Assembly: GCA_003022925.1 (NCBI GenBank)
Contig: PXRY01000068.1
Coordinates: 20,028-53,315, forward strand
DNA: 33,288 bases
Direction of reading: 5' to 3'
Origin: Halobacteriales archaeon QS_8_65_32
Lineage (GTDB): Archaea > Halobacteriota > Halobacteria > Halobacteriales > Halococcaceae
Below are positions 24,470-32,773 of the stretch, one piece after another (the first letter of the stretch is position 1; each line of letters begins with the position of its first letter). The position numbers were made by a program, and so were the translations under genes. The notes below the pieces were generated by a model. That model worked only from the letters and a program-made list of their open reading frames with translations, searched no databases and had not been told where the DNA came from.

Positions 24470-24649
24470 TACACCTCGTTACGAAGTGAACGCATGAGGG
24501 ACTGTCGGTCGACCGGCCGTTGTCGAACTCGGGACCGGTCGAATCGGTAGAGGCTTGACGGATCGGTGCGGTCGTGTGGACCGGTGCGGACGCGCAGCCG
24601 TGTGAACCGTCGCGGTCGATCCGATTGCCGGAACTCGGGGTCTCGGCCC

Positions 24650-24838
24650 TCAGCGCTCGTCGTTCCAGTTCTCACGACAGTCCTCGTTACAGAAGTGGCG
24701 CGTCTCGACCGTGCCCTCATCGATCCAGGTCACGACGCGATGGGTCGATTCGTTCGCGATCGGGTCGCCGCAGGTCGCACACCAGGGGGCGCTCTCTTCG
24801 GTCACGTCGGTCTCTAAGTCGGACGTCGGGTCCACCAT
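24650..24838 (-). CDS. Small zinc-finger protein (DUF7576-like)
   Basis: 62 residues with WCATCGDPI and HFCNEDCRENW, i.e. C-x2-C and C-x3-C with a His, a treble-clef-like zinc site found in small haloarchaeal proteins. The middle (THRVVTWIDEGTVETR) forms the strand pair between the knuckles. The acidic N-terminus fits a halophile. The DUF number is recalled, not checked; function unknown. Confidence 0.75.
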   Translation of the reverse strand: MVDPTSDLETDVTEESAPWCATCGDPIANESTHRVVTWIDEGTVETRHFCNEDCRENWNDER

Positions 24839-25063
24839 TACCGTAAGACCATTCGACGGAGGTACTTACGTGGTGCCCTCCAACCGCCGGCCCGAGCGTA
24901 ACGCCGACGACGCCGGTTCTGGCCCAATAATGGCTATGACTTCGACGCCGGATGGGACGTGGAATCGTCCCTCTTTTGCCTTTCTGGTTACTGATGTCAA
25001 ACGTTCCAACTCGTCACGTATAAGTAAAATAATATAATACAAACAACCAATATGCTGTTCTGA

Positions 25064-26468
25064 ATTGTCTGGCGAAGCACGATCGAACCGACCAGACGAT
25101 CGGTGCTGAAGTCCCTCGGTGTGGGTGCCGTAACAGCAGGGACGATTGGAACAGCGAGCGCGCAACCAAAGGATCGCGGTCTGCGACTGTTCAGCGAGCA
25201 AGCCGTGGACGGCGCGGCAGAAGTGGTCACGCAGAAAGGGTACGCGTACGTCGCCAGAAACGACAGGTACGGTGCGAATGCGAGCGGGATGGCCGTCATC
25301 GATTGGAAACGGAAGGGCCGACCCGAGACCGTCGCCGAGGTCGGCCTCGCCGACGACCTCGAAGACAGCGGCGACCTCGAAGTGAAAGACGTCAAAGTCG
25401 ACGGCGACGTCGCGGGACTCGCGAACGACACGGAGAGCCCGGGTGGAGCGGCGTTTTTATGACGTGAGCGATCCCGCTGACCCGGAGTTCCTCTCGTTTT
25501 ACGAGCCGGAGCCGGCGGCGAACATCCACAATCTGTTTATCGAGGATGACCACGCGTACCTCGTCCTCGCCGAGCCGACGAACACCGACACCGACGACGA
25601 CGGCGAGCGCGACCTCGTTCGACTCTACGGCGACGTCGGACTGGAGATCGTCGACATCTCCGATCCGCAGAACCCGACGAACGCGGCGACCTGGTACTTG
25701 AAAGAAAAGCTACCCGACTACGCGAAGGCGGGCGTCAATCCGAACCACGACGTCTACGTCCAGGACGGACTGGCGTACAACGCCTTCTGGGACGCCGGCG
25801 TCGTCGTTCTCGACGTGAGCGATCCGACGAGTCCCGAATTCGTTACCCAGTTCGGTGCCGCACCGCAGGGCGACGAGGAAATCCAGCCGTGGAACGTCAA
25901 TGAAGAATCGTTCCATGAGTACTACAACGAAGTGTTCCCGTTTGATCGGTACTACACGAGACAGGGCAACGCTCATTACGTGCGGCCTTCGCCCGATGGG
26001 AACTATACGTACGTCGGCGCGGAGACGTTCCCACAGTACGTCATGAACGATCCCGAGACGAGCGACTATGGCGGGATCGAGGTCTTCGATACGAGCGACC
26101 TGAGCGCGGTCGAACAGGTCGGACGCATCGACCCGCCGGACGTCGAGGGCTTCCGGACGTCGCACAACTTCGACGTGACCGACAACCGACTGCACGCCTC
26201 CTGGTACGAAGGCGGCGTTCGGGTCTACGATGTTACCGACCCCGCGAACCCCGAGGAACTCGGTGCGTACGACCCCGACGGGTACTCGTTCTGGGCAGCA
26301 GTTTACGAGCGGGGCATGACCGTCGGGAGTGCCTACGGCGGCGGTTCGGCGGCCGGCGGTGGCCTCGTCTTCCTTAGCAACGACCGCGGGAAGAAACAAC
26401 CCCCGGCGTTCGAGGGCGGCGAGGGTTCGCCGGACCCCCAGGTCGAGTCCGGAGAAGCTACCGACTGA
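25064..26468 (+). pseudogene. Tat-exported LVIVD-repeat protein, frameshifted and without a start codon
   Basis: The first frame holds a Tat signal, EPTRRSVLKSLGVGAVTAG, ending ASA, then AEVVTQKGYAYVARND and DVKVDGDVAGLANDTESPGG. It stops after AAFL. The second frame continues with RFYDVSDPADPEFLSFY and repeated DIS/DVSDP..NP/TSPE units of the LVIVD beta-propeller family to 26468. Dropping one T from the T5 run at 25454-25458 joins them as AAFYDVSDP. Upstream of the Tat motif there is no ATG or GTG before the in-frame TGA at 25061; the ATG at 25052 is followed by Leu, Phe and this stop. An AT-rich promoter-like patch lies at 25021-25040. The protein would have been a secreted adhesin-like propeller. 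Confidence 0.8.
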
Positions 26469-26559
26469 CGATTTCGACTATCCTCCGCGGACGCGTCCAT
26501 CGCTACCGTCGATTTTTGGGGTGCCGACGGATCCGGAGCAGCCGCGAGCGTTCGTTAGG

Positions 26560-26871
26560 TTAGTCCCGACGCTCGAAGCGGTGCCGGACAGCGGTGTGAT
26601 CGTCGTCCCACTCGGTGCCGTGTGTGCGTTCGATGCGCTCGCGGTAGGCCGCGAGGTCCGCCGATCCCTCGGCGCGGGCGTCGGCGTCGGTCACTTCCCC
26701 CAACCGCCGTTCGGTCACGTCGATGACTTCGAACTCCTCTCCCCGAATCTCGAAGGTGTCGCCCTCCGTAGCATGGGCGTCGCCGCGATGCAACTGGGTT
26801 ACCTCGCCGGCGAGTACCCCCTCTCGAATCCGTTCGGCGGGCAGGAGGTCGGCGGCGTCGATGTGAGCCAT
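26560..26871 (-). CDS. ASCH-domain protein
   Basis: 103 residues. The order LLPAERIREGVLAGEVTQLH, then a strand-rich middle EGDTFEIRGEEFEVIDVTERRLGE, then YRERIERTHGTEWDDDHTAVRHRFE fits haloarchaeal ASCH (PUA-like RNA-binding) proteins. The likely role is RNA binding or nucleoside-related. It is translated from MAHIDAADLL at 26871, a complete domain with no tails. Confidence 0.75.
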   Translation of the reverse strand: MAHIDAADLLPAERIREGVLAGEVTQLHRGDAHATEGDTFEIRGEEFEVIDVTERRLGEVTDADARAEGSADLAAYRERIERTHGTEWDDDHTAVRHRFERRD

Positions 26872-26902
26872 AATCGATCACGGCACCGCTTCGGCATATC
26901 GG

Positions 26903-27346
26903 CTACAGATTTCGTGTCGACTGCGAGAACGCTGCGCCTCCGTCTGTGTCCGTCGCTTCGTCGCGATGGGCACGCGCTATCCCGATTCCGAGCCCGAGCG
27001 AGGCGAACCCGACGCCGAGGACGAGCAGTCCAATAGCGAACCCGAGTTCGGTCGGGATCGGGAGTCCGGTCGGTCCGAAGAACGCGACGAGCGTGAGAAA
27101 GCCGATGAACGCGCCGGACCGGAGTGACGCACTGCGCCCGCGGCTCCGCATCGATCCGAACAGCAGGTCGTCGTGCCGAAACGCGAGCCCGGTGCCCACG
27201 GCATAGGACAGCGCCGTCGTCCCGGCCAACAGGAAGTCGGACACCAACCAGACGAACACCCCGGCCCCGACTCCGACGCCGAGAAGCGTCGCGAACAGCC
27301 AGGAAGTACGGCGATCCATGCATCGCCGTACGAGTCGGAAACGCAC
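26903..27346 (-). CDS. Membrane protein with four hydrophobic segments
   Basis: 147 residues from GTG 27346, or 138 from ATG 27319 (MDRRTSWLFA). Helices are about LFATLLGVGVGAGVFVWLVS, LLAGTTALSYAVGTGLAF, SGAFIGFLTLVAFFGPTG and ELGFAIGLLVLGVGFASLG. A TATA box (TTTAATA, 27376-27370) lies 27 bp from the GTG, which favours the longer, leaderless start. The family is not recognised. Confidence 0.65.
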   Translation of the reverse strand: MRFRLVRRCMDRRTSWLFATLLGVGVGAGVFVWLVSDFLLAGTTALSYAVGTGLAFRHDDLLFGSMRSRGRSASLRSGAFIGFLTLVAFFGPTGLPIPTELGFAIGLLVLGVGFASLGLGIGIARAHRDEATDTDGGAAFSQSTRNL

Positions 27347-27369
27347 CAGCTTTGTGATCCGGTCGATAG

Positions 27370-27376
27370 TATTAAA
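27370..27376 (-). promoter_or_regulatory. TATA box of the four-segment membrane protein
   Basis: TTTAATA on the minus strand, centre 27373, 27 bp from GTG 27346. Confidence 0.6.
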
Positions 27377-27512
27377 TCGAGTGATTGTCCGTCGAACAAC
27401 CGTCAGGAGCTTTCAAACCGTTCTGCACTCCGCTTCTGTCCCACTGTCACTAAGATACTATCGCCGGGCAAACCCGCACGAGAGACCTGTCGAACGGCGC
27501 GGAACGCTCGAT

Positions 27513-27818
27513 GTGGATCGCTCGGACGACCTCGCGCTGACCGTCTACCCGAACGGAGGCGAACGGGACCATCGTCAGCACGTTCACATCCGAAATACGG
27601 GCGACGGAGAACTCGATATCGCCGGGTTCACGGTGCGATTCGACGCCGGGCGAGAACACGAACTGCAAGCACTCGGCGACGCTCGATCGATCGAACTCCT
27701 TTCTTACCCCACGGTCCACATCCGAAACGTACGGTCCGCCGAATCCGCTCTCACGGACGGCAGAACGGTCACCGTCTTCAGCGCGGACGACGGACTCGTC
27801 GTCGAGACTTCCTACTGA
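27513..27818 (+). CDS. Lamin-tail-like domain protein, start uncertain
   Basis: The frame from about 27513 to 27818 encodes DLALTVYPNGGERDHRQHVH, IRNTGDGELDIAGFTVRFDAG, then TVHIRNVRSAESALTDG and VTVFSADDGLVVETSY. This pattern of beta strands with N-T-G-D and L-x-I/L-x-G-x-x-V resembles the lamin-tail (LTD) fold seen in secreted haloarchaeal proteins. The frame is open back to an ATG at 27318, but that part (RRTSRKRTSFVIRS...) is basic and overlaps the opposite gene, so the GTG at 27513 is used here. It could be a truncated remnant. Confidence 0.4.
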   Translation: MDRSDDLALTVYPNGGERDHRQHVHIRNTGDGELDIAGFTVRFDAGREHELQALGDARSIELLSYPTVHIRNVRSAESALTDGRTVTVFSADDGLVVETSY

Positions 27819-28008
27819 ACCGGTCGAGCGGTCGTGAACTCCGATTTCGTACGTTCGACGCGCATGTCTTTGTCCTTCCCCTATCAGGGGGCGCTCGATA
27901 CCGACCTCCCCTCTGTGACTCCACGATCAAACACAGTCGTCCGCGCCGCTCGCACGAGCGTGAGGTATAGGCTCCTAGGGATCGTACGTAAGAACGGATC
28001 GATTTCGA

Positions 28009-28350
28009 ATGCTTTCCGACGACTACCACGGGCTCGACGTCAGCGTGCTCGGCTTCATCGTCGCCGCCGTCGCCTTCTACGCCGGACGGTTGGGTAGCGC
28101 CGCCGACGTCGACTCGCCGAACATCATCCGTTTCACCGACTACCCGCGCGGCTCGGCACCCCCAGCGGTCTTACCCCAGGACTCGGCGTTGATGTTGCTT
28201 ACCGAGTCGGACCCGTCGGCGACCGAGAGCGCCGCGTCCGCCGCCGGTCCGGCGTCAGTCGACCCGATCTGGACGCTCGTCATGTGTATCGGCTTCGCGC
28301 TGCTGATCGGTGGGCCGCTGTTCGCTCGGCTGTACGTCGCCGAAAACTGA
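28009..28350 (+). CDS. Small membrane protein, two helices
   Basis: 113 residues with a first helix at VSVLGFIVAAVAFYAGRLG, an extracytoplasmic loop of about 60 residues rich in Asp/Ser/Ala/Pro, and a second helix at LVMCIGFALLIGGPLFARLY. Haloarchaeal in composition; function and family unknown to me. Confidence 0.65.
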   Translation: MLSDDYHGLDVSVLGFIVAAVAFYAGRLGSAADVDSPNIIRFTDYPRGSAPPAVLPQDSALMLLTESDPSATESAASAAGPASVDPIWTLVMCIGFALLIGGPLFARLYVAEN

Positions 28351-28419
28351 AACCGGCGACTCTCGACGCTCGGGTGGTCCCCGATTCCCCGAGGGTCCTA
28401 TTGTTCGGTGTGGTCCGAT

Positions 28420-29439
28420 CTATGGGGCGAGCACGGCCTCGGGGGGGCCGCCGGGCAGGCGGTCGCGGTCGTGGGGCTCGTCGAATTTCGGGGGCGGGCC
28501 CTGTGCGACGAGTCCCTTCGGGTTCAGATCGGTGTGGCTCCGGTAGTAGTGGTTCGTGATGTGATCGAGGTTCACCGTCTCGGCCACGCCGGGGAGTTGG
28601 TACAGCTCTTTCAGGTAGTTCCAGAGGTTCGGGTAGTCGCGGATCCGCCGGACGTTACACTTGAAGTGGGTGTGATAGACGTGATCGAAGCGGATCAGCG
28701 TCGTGAACATACAGATGTCAGCTTCGGTGAGCTGTGCGCCACAGAGGTAGCGCTGATCGGCGAGGACGCCCTCCCAGTGGGCGAGCGCGTCGAACAGCTC
28801 CGCAACCGCCGACTCGTGTGCGTCCTGGGTGCCCGCGAAGCCCGCCCGGTAGACGCCGTTATTGATTGGCTCGTAGATCGCATCGATCACGCGATCGACG
28901 TCCTCTCGATAGCCCTCGGGATAGAGGGTGGTGTCGCGGCCGAAGTCGGCGAAGGCGGTATCTAACATCCGGATGATCTCCCTCGATTCGTTGTTGACGA
29001 TCGTTTCGTTCTCACGGTCCCAGAGCACGGGCACCGTTACCCGACCGGTGAACTCAGGGTCGGCGGCGGTGTAGACCTCCCGGAGGTACGCCGACCCGTG
29101 GATCGAGTCGGGCGTACAGCCGTCCTTTTCGGGGGCGAACTCCCAGCCGTCGTCCTGTCGGTAGGGGTCAACCACGTCCACCGAAATCGCGTCTTCGAGC
29201 CCGCGCAGCGCCCGGACCGTGAGCGCCCGGTGAGCCCACGGACAGGCATGGGAGACGTAGAGGTGATACCTGTCGGCTTCCGCGGGGAATTCGGCGTCCG
29301 GATCGGCTCCGACCCAGTTCCGAAAGCTCGTCTCCTGGCGGTCGAACTCGCCGTCGTCGTCGGTACTCTCGTAGGCGTTCGTCCGCCAGTCGCCGTCGAC
29401 TAACATATTCACACCTGCCCGTATGCGCTCGGCGTTCAT
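28420..29439 (-). CDS. Glutathionyl-hydroquinone reductase-like GST (ECM4/YqjG family)
   Basis: 339 residues, the length of Xi-class GSTs. The thioredoxin-fold half has the catalytic Cys66 in YVSHACPWAHRALTV, then VPVLWDRENETIVNNESREI (the thiol-binding P and ES of the G site). The helical half has LCGAQLTEADICMFTTLIRFD and HFKCNVRRIRDYPNLWNYL. The family reduces glutathionyl-hydroquinones; haloarchaea generally use gamma-glutamylcysteine, so the true thiol may differ. The ATG at 29439 gives MNAERIRAGVNML; ATG 29406 is the only alternative. It is divergent from the beta-helix gene, with the hairpin array between. Confidence 0.9.
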   Translation of the reverse strand: MNAERIRAGVNMLVDGDWRTNAYESTDDDGEFDRQETSFRNWVGADPDAEFPAEADRYHLYVSHACPWAHRALTVRALRGLEDAISVDVVDPYRQDDGWEFAPEKDGCTPDSIHGSAYLREVYTAADPEFTGRVTVPVLWDRENETIVNNESREIIRMLDTAFADFGRDTTLYPEGYREDVDRVIDAIYEPINNGVYRAGFAGTQDAHESAVAELFDALAHWEGVLADQRYLCGAQLTEADICMFTTLIRFDHVYHTHFKCNVRRIRDYPNLWNYLKELYQLPGVAETVNLDHITNHYYRSHTDLNPKGLVAQGPPPKFDEPHDRDRLPGGPPEAVLAP

Positions 29440-29952
29440 ATGTGTGTAGGCGACACCAACGTTGCCTCGTCACCCTACTGTTGGGTAGTGGTGGATGTGG
29501 CAGTTGTTCGAAAAGGGGTCGCTAAGACCGTTCAGGAAGCCCCCTCCCGCTCGGCTTCTGCTCGCGGCCCGGGGGCCCGCTCGCACGGTCCGTGGGACTC
29601 TCCGAGTCCCGCGTGGTTCGGGAGAACGGAGTTCTCCCGTCATCAGGAGAGAGCTTCGCTCTCTCGAACGACTACCCGCGACTCGTTGCGCTTCTCGCCT
29701 CACTCGTGGTTCAAGAGAGCGAAGCTCTCTTGTCATTGCGGGAAATCTGCGATTTCCCGCTTGCAGCAAAAACGCTCCGCGTTTTTGCCACATCACGAAA
29801 GGCGCTCCGCGCCTTTCGAACGACTTCGCTCGTTCGCCTTCCAGTCCCACCCGAGGCAGTTTATGTCGTCTTCATCGCTTAGCTGAACACTATTGCCGTC
29901 GAACCTCGCCCTCACCGACGCGTTCTATTAGCTCGCCGTCCTTTGTACGACT
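29440..29952. other. Long divergent spacer carrying a hairpin array
   Basis: These 513 bases lie between two divergently transcribed genes. Open frames across 29470-29956 are by-products of the hairpins: the translations repeat short palindromic words on both strands and have a non-acidic composition. The outer parts, 29440-29590 and 29837-29952, hold no clear TATA box for the plus-strand gene. Confidence 0.7.
29594..29836. repeat. Array of seven perfect 3-nt-loop hairpins plus one degenerate
   Basis: Perfect inverted repeats, each with a 3-nt loop: 29594-29610 (7 bp, loop TCC), 29619-29639 (9 bp, GGA), 29647-29665 (8 bp, TTC), 29712-29732 (9 bp, GAA), 29738-29760 (10 bp, TGC), 29766-29788 (10 bp, TCC) and 29796-29818 (10 bp, TCC). 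An eighth at 29817-29836 has a 7-bp stem and 6-nt loop. The closing pair is always C-G. Stem sequences differ, while loops on one strand or the other are mostly TCC or TTC. Spacers are 5-8 nt except one of 46 nt (29666-29711). The array lies between 5' ends, so these are not ordinary terminators. Confidence 0.95.
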
Positions 29953-31134
29953 GTGAACGAACGGGACCGGACGGACAATTCGACCGCCCTCTCGCGTCGG
30001 GCCTTTCTCGCTGGCAGCACAGCGGGGGTTCTCGTTCCCGGAGCGATCGCGAGCGGGGCCGGTCGCGCGGCCGCAGCTCCGGTGCCCGAGAACGCCCCGC
30101 GGGTCGTCCGCGTGCCCGCGGGGCGTACGTTCGACATCTCGCTCGGAGACGGCGATTCGCTCTCCGATCTCGTGATCGACGTCTCGGCGTTGGGGGCGGG
30201 CTACGACATCACGGCGACCGGCTCGAACTGGGAGGTCAGAAACGTCGCAATCGTCGGCCGTCATCCCGGCTCAGAGTCGGCAGCGTTTGCCGTTCGGGTC
30301 GAAGAACCCGATGGGATCGGCGTGATCGAGAACGTCTGGCTCGGCGACGGCTCGCGCGATACCATCGGGGTCTTCGTCTCGCCGTACCACGCCGGCACTC
30401 TCCTGATACGGCGGTGTCACATCGCGCGCTACCCGGGCAACGGCGTCTACGGATCGAGCCCGGGCAACGGTCCCGGCAAGCCGGTTTCGGGCCGGGGCGG
30501 ACCGGTCCGTATCGAGGAGTGTTACTCGTACAACAACGCTATCTCCGGTTTTCGAGTCGGTACCGACGGCTCGTGGGTCCGCGACTCGGTGATCGTCCAG
30601 GACCGGCGCACCCCGAGCGGCGGCGGTCGGGACGCGACCCGAGCGATCTGGGTGTACTTCGAGTCCGCGCTGATCGAAAACGTCTCGTTCCGGATGGCCG
30701 ACGGCACGGGCATCGTCGTCGGCAACGACTCCTGGGAAAAATCGGCGACGCGGGTCGCCCTCCGAGACGTCCGTGGAGCGGCCGACGACCTCGTGACCGG
30801 TGAGACCGGGGACGTCCGCGGTGAGGTCGCGCCGAACCCGGCGACCGAAATCCCCGATCGGTGTCCCGAGACCCCCGCAGACGTCTTCGCCGCGCCAGTC
30901 GGGCCCGAAGACGCGGTCGGCAGTGGAACGCCCGATGTCGAACGACCCGACGATCCGGCCTGGATCCCGGCAGTATCCGGCGCGGTCGGGGCGGCTGCCA
31001 CCTCGTTGTTCGGCCCGGTGCTCGGCGGCGTGTTCGTCTTCCTGGCGCTCCTGTCGCCGGGGCTCGCGATCCTCGCCGTCGTTCTTTACGTCCTCCATCG
31101 ACGAAGTAAACCCGAAGGGAGGAGTCGCTTGTGA
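29953..31134 (+). CDS. Tat-exported right-handed beta-helix protein with C-terminal anchor
   Basis: 393 residues from GTG 29953. The Tat signal has R15-R16 (LSRRAFLAGSTAGVLVPG) and ends at ASGAGRAAAA. Then a parallel beta-helix region follows (about 45-270), with rung-like repeats NWEVRNVAIVGRHPG, IGVIENVWLGDGS, GTLLIRRCHIARYPG, VRIEECYSYNN, SWVRDSVIVQD, ALIENVSFRMADG. A Pro/Asp-rich spacer precedes a long hydrophobic region (about 340-385) and a basic tail (LHRRSKPEGRSRL). It should be displayed outside the cell and anchored by the C-terminus. It may bind or cleave surface polysaccharide; catalytic residues are not evident. Confidence 0.85.
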   Translation: MNERDRTDNSTALSRRAFLAGSTAGVLVPGAIASGAGRAAAAPVPENAPRVVRVPAGRTFDISLGDGDSLSDLVIDVSALGAGYDITATGSNWEVRNVAIVGRHPGSESAAFAVRVEEPDGIGVIENVWLGDGSRDTIGVFVSPYHAGTLLIRRCHIARYPGNGVYGSSPGNGPGKPVSGRGGPVRIEECYSYNNAISGFRVGTDGSWVRDSVIVQDRRTPSGGGRDATRAIWVYFESALIENVSFRMADGTGIVVGNDSWEKSATRVALRDVRGAADDLVTGETGDVRGEVAPNPATEIPDRCPETPADVFAAPVGPEDAVGSGTPDVERPDDPAWIPAVSGAVGAAATSLFGPVLGGVFVFLALLSPGLAILAVVLYVLHRRSKPEGRSRL

Positions 31135-31336
31135 CTGCGTCCGCCGAACCACAACAACCCGTACCGATGTTCGTATCGCCCGAGTGCCGTTCGCCGTTGG
31201 CCTGCAGTCGGCCGCTCGATCGTCGGTCGTCGCCCGACCGCCGGTCGTCGGCTGATCATCGTTCGGTCTGGATTCGGCCTCGGCACCGTTCGCAGTAGCA
31301 CCGAACGTTAACACCCTATCCACGCGTAACGTGATC

Positions 31337-31708
31337 ATGAGTCTCTATCACACATTTGACGCGCTCGACGATCGAACCCGGGAACAGCTATCGGCGATGC
31401 TCAAGGACGACGAACGGTTCGTGCTCGCCGTTACGGTTTCGGACGGGTTGTACAAGCGCCATCGCTCGCGGCTCGTGCTCACCGACGCACGACTGCTGAA
31501 GATCAAGCACGGCTACGGCATCCACGTCGAAACCGAGGGTCACCCGCTGGACGACCTCGCCGACGTTTCGTTGATCGAAGGCGGGCGGCCGCTACTGCGT
31601 GTCACGAGTCCCGACGGCGATCGCTCCTATCCCATAGAACCCGACGACGCCGCCGAGTTCACCGATGCCCTCGAACGGGGAGTCACCTGGCACGCCGAGA
31701 AGTCCTGA
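31337..31708 (+). CDS. PH-domain-like protein
   Basis: 123 residues from ATG 31337; a GTG at 31331 would add two residues. After a short helical start (HTFDALDDRTREQLSAMLKD) comes a bacterial-PH-like beta sheet: ERFVLAVTVSD, SRLVLTDARLLKIKHG, HPLDDLADVSLIEG, LLRVTSPDGDRSYPIEPDDA and a final helix AAEFTDALERGV. The L-T-D-x-R-L motif is the usual marker of the bacterial PH domain. It is soluble and its role is unknown. Confidence 0.75.
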   Translation: MSLYHTFDALDDRTREQLSAMLKDDERFVLAVTVSDGLYKRHRSRLVLTDARLLKIKHGYGIHVETEGHPLDDLADVSLIEGGRPLLRVTSPDGDRSYPIEPDDAAEFTDALERGVTWHAEKS

Positions 31709-31758
31709 TCGAGCGCCGAGCGGACCGCTGGCGGTTACCGCCCGCGGTAGCGCGCCTC

Positions 31759-31941
31759 CTATCGATTCCTGAGGGTTATCGCGATCGCGATCACGACGAA
31801 AGCGATCCCCAATGCCGCCGGTAAGACGCCGTTGGACGATCCGAACCGCCAGCCGAAGACGGCGTAGCCGACGAGCCCAATAATACCGGCGAGCACGCCG
31901 ATGTAAACGGCGATTCCCGACCCTGAACTTCGTCCCGGCAC
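31759..31941 (-). CDS. 60-residue two-helix membrane protein
   Basis: From GTG 31941: polar MPGRSSGSG, helix IAVYIGVLAGIIGLVGYAVFG, short WRFGSSNG loop, helix VLPAALGIAFVVIAIAITL and a basic end RNR. The translation is unlike the Arg-rich noise on other frames. Function unknown; convergent with the PH-like gene. Confidence 0.6.
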   Translation of the reverse strand: MPGRSSGSGIAVYIGVLAGIIGLVGYAVFGWRFGSSNGVLPAALGIAFVVIAIAITLRNR

Positions 31942-32021
31942 GGTCAGAACCTCGCTGTTCTACCGATCGCCCGATCGATCGCTGCCATGCCGGACGAGAA
32001 CACAGCCGTGGATATAAATTG

Positions 32022-32048
32022 GAACCCATGGGTTCGCCTACTGAACCC
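32022..32048. promoter_or_regulatory. Palindrome GAACCCATGGGTTC plus a third half-site, candidate operator
   Basis: A perfect 14-bp palindrome (32022-32035) is followed seven bases on by another GAACCC (32043-32048). A TATA-like GATATAAATT sits just upstream (32011-32020), and the TATA box of the next gene just downstream (32058-32063). The site lies in the gap between divergent small genes. Confidence 0.6.
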
Positions 32049-32057
32049 GTGGCTATC

Positions 32058-32063
32058 TTTTAA
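32058..32063 (+). promoter_or_regulatory. TATA box of the 83-residue protein gene
   Basis: TTTTAA centred at 32061, 28 bp before the GTG at 32089. Confidence 0.6.
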
Positions 32064-32088
32064 GTAGCCGATCTGACAGACGTGTGTA

Positions 32089-32340
32089 GTGAGCGACGAC
32101 CGCGATGTGGCTGCCATCGCCACGCTCCTCGCCGACGAGTGTACCCGACTCGACGAGTTCGGAGAACACGACCTGATCGTGGAGCGACTCCAACTCGATG
32201 CCGATGGCCACCACTACAAAGTGTACTCCGCTACGCTCGATCGAGTCGCGATTTCGCTCACGGACGAGGGATTCGACTGCCGACTCACCCGCCGTGAGCG
32301 AATGGCCGATCGGTTCACACAGTTCGTCGAGGAGATGTGA
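32089..32340 (+). CDS. Acidic 83-residue protein of unknown function
   Basis: Starts at GTG 32089: SDDRDVAAIATLLADECTRL, DEFGEHDLIVERLQLDADG, then YKVYSATLDRVAISLTDEGF and a C-terminal helix RRERMADRFTQFVEEM. It looks like a small alpha/beta protein. It ends six bases before the next gene, so the two probably share a transcript. The family is not recognised. Confidence 0.65.
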   Translation: MSDDRDVAAIATLLADECTRLDEFGEHDLIVERLQLDADGHHYKVYSATLDRVAISLTDEGFDCRLTRRERMADRFTQFVEEM

Positions 32341-32346
32341 AACGAG

Positions 32347-32694
32347 ATGATAGACGTTCTCCTCCAGTTCAGTGGTTCGGGTATCGGAGCGGTATTGGGA
32401 GTCGTATTCAGTCTCGTCAACACCGTCTTCGGGCTCGTGATCGCCTATATCGCGTTCCAGGGCTACCGACGGAACAGAAGCCGGCCGATGCTGTTCGTTG
32501 CCATCGGGTTCTTCCTCGCCTTTTTAGCACCGGTGTTCCTCTTCGCTGGTTTCCTGTTGATCCCGAGGATCGCTCAAGTCGCGCCCAGCGTCCTTGGAAC
32601 GGTAAATTTCGTGTTCTCCACTGCGGGATCGGTGAGCGAGATGATCGGGCTGCTGTGTATCCTCTACGGGCTTCGAATGCCCTTCCGAGAATAG
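32347..32694 (+). CDS. Three-helix membrane protein (DUF7521-like)
   Basis: 115 residues with helices at about VLGVVFSLVNTVFGLVIAYI, MLFVAIGFFLAFLAPVFLFAG and a last one near VSEMIGLLCILYGLRMPF. The order (helix, YRRNRSRPMLFVAIGFFL, helix) recalls the DUF7521 family of haloarchaea, usually next to winged-helix regulators; here the upstream partner is the 83-residue protein. The DUF call is from memory. Confidence 0.65.
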   Translation: MIDVLLQFSGSGIGAVLGVVFSLVNTVFGLVIAYIAFQGYRRNRSRPMLFVAIGFFLAFLAPVFLFAGFLLIPRIAQVAPSVLGTVNFVFSTAGSVSEMIGLLCILYGLRMPFRE

Positions 32695-32740
32695 GCCGAG
32701 CTTAGTTCGAGTCGAGTAGGCGGTCCGGCGCTTCGATGGG

Positions 32741-32746
32741 TTTATT
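32741..32746 (+). promoter_or_regulatory. TATA box of the ribosomal L10e gene
   Basis: TTTATT centred at 32744, 30 bp before the ATG at 32774. Confidence 0.65.
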
Positions 32747-32773
32747 CGACTCCTGGCACCTATTGAGACCACT

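Noticed and set aside
29594-29836. Rho-independent terminator cluster
   Set aside because: The array lies between the 5' ends of divergent genes, and the hairpins are not followed by T runs.
29470-29956. Several open frames of 96-153 codons across the hairpin array
   Set aside because: Open on both strands because the hairpins lack stops. The peptides have no halophilic composition or known motif.
31140-31300. Repeated CGGTCGTCG words after the beta-helix gene
   Set aside because: Short, irregular and typical of GC-rich haloarchaeal spacers; no unit length or pairing could be defined.
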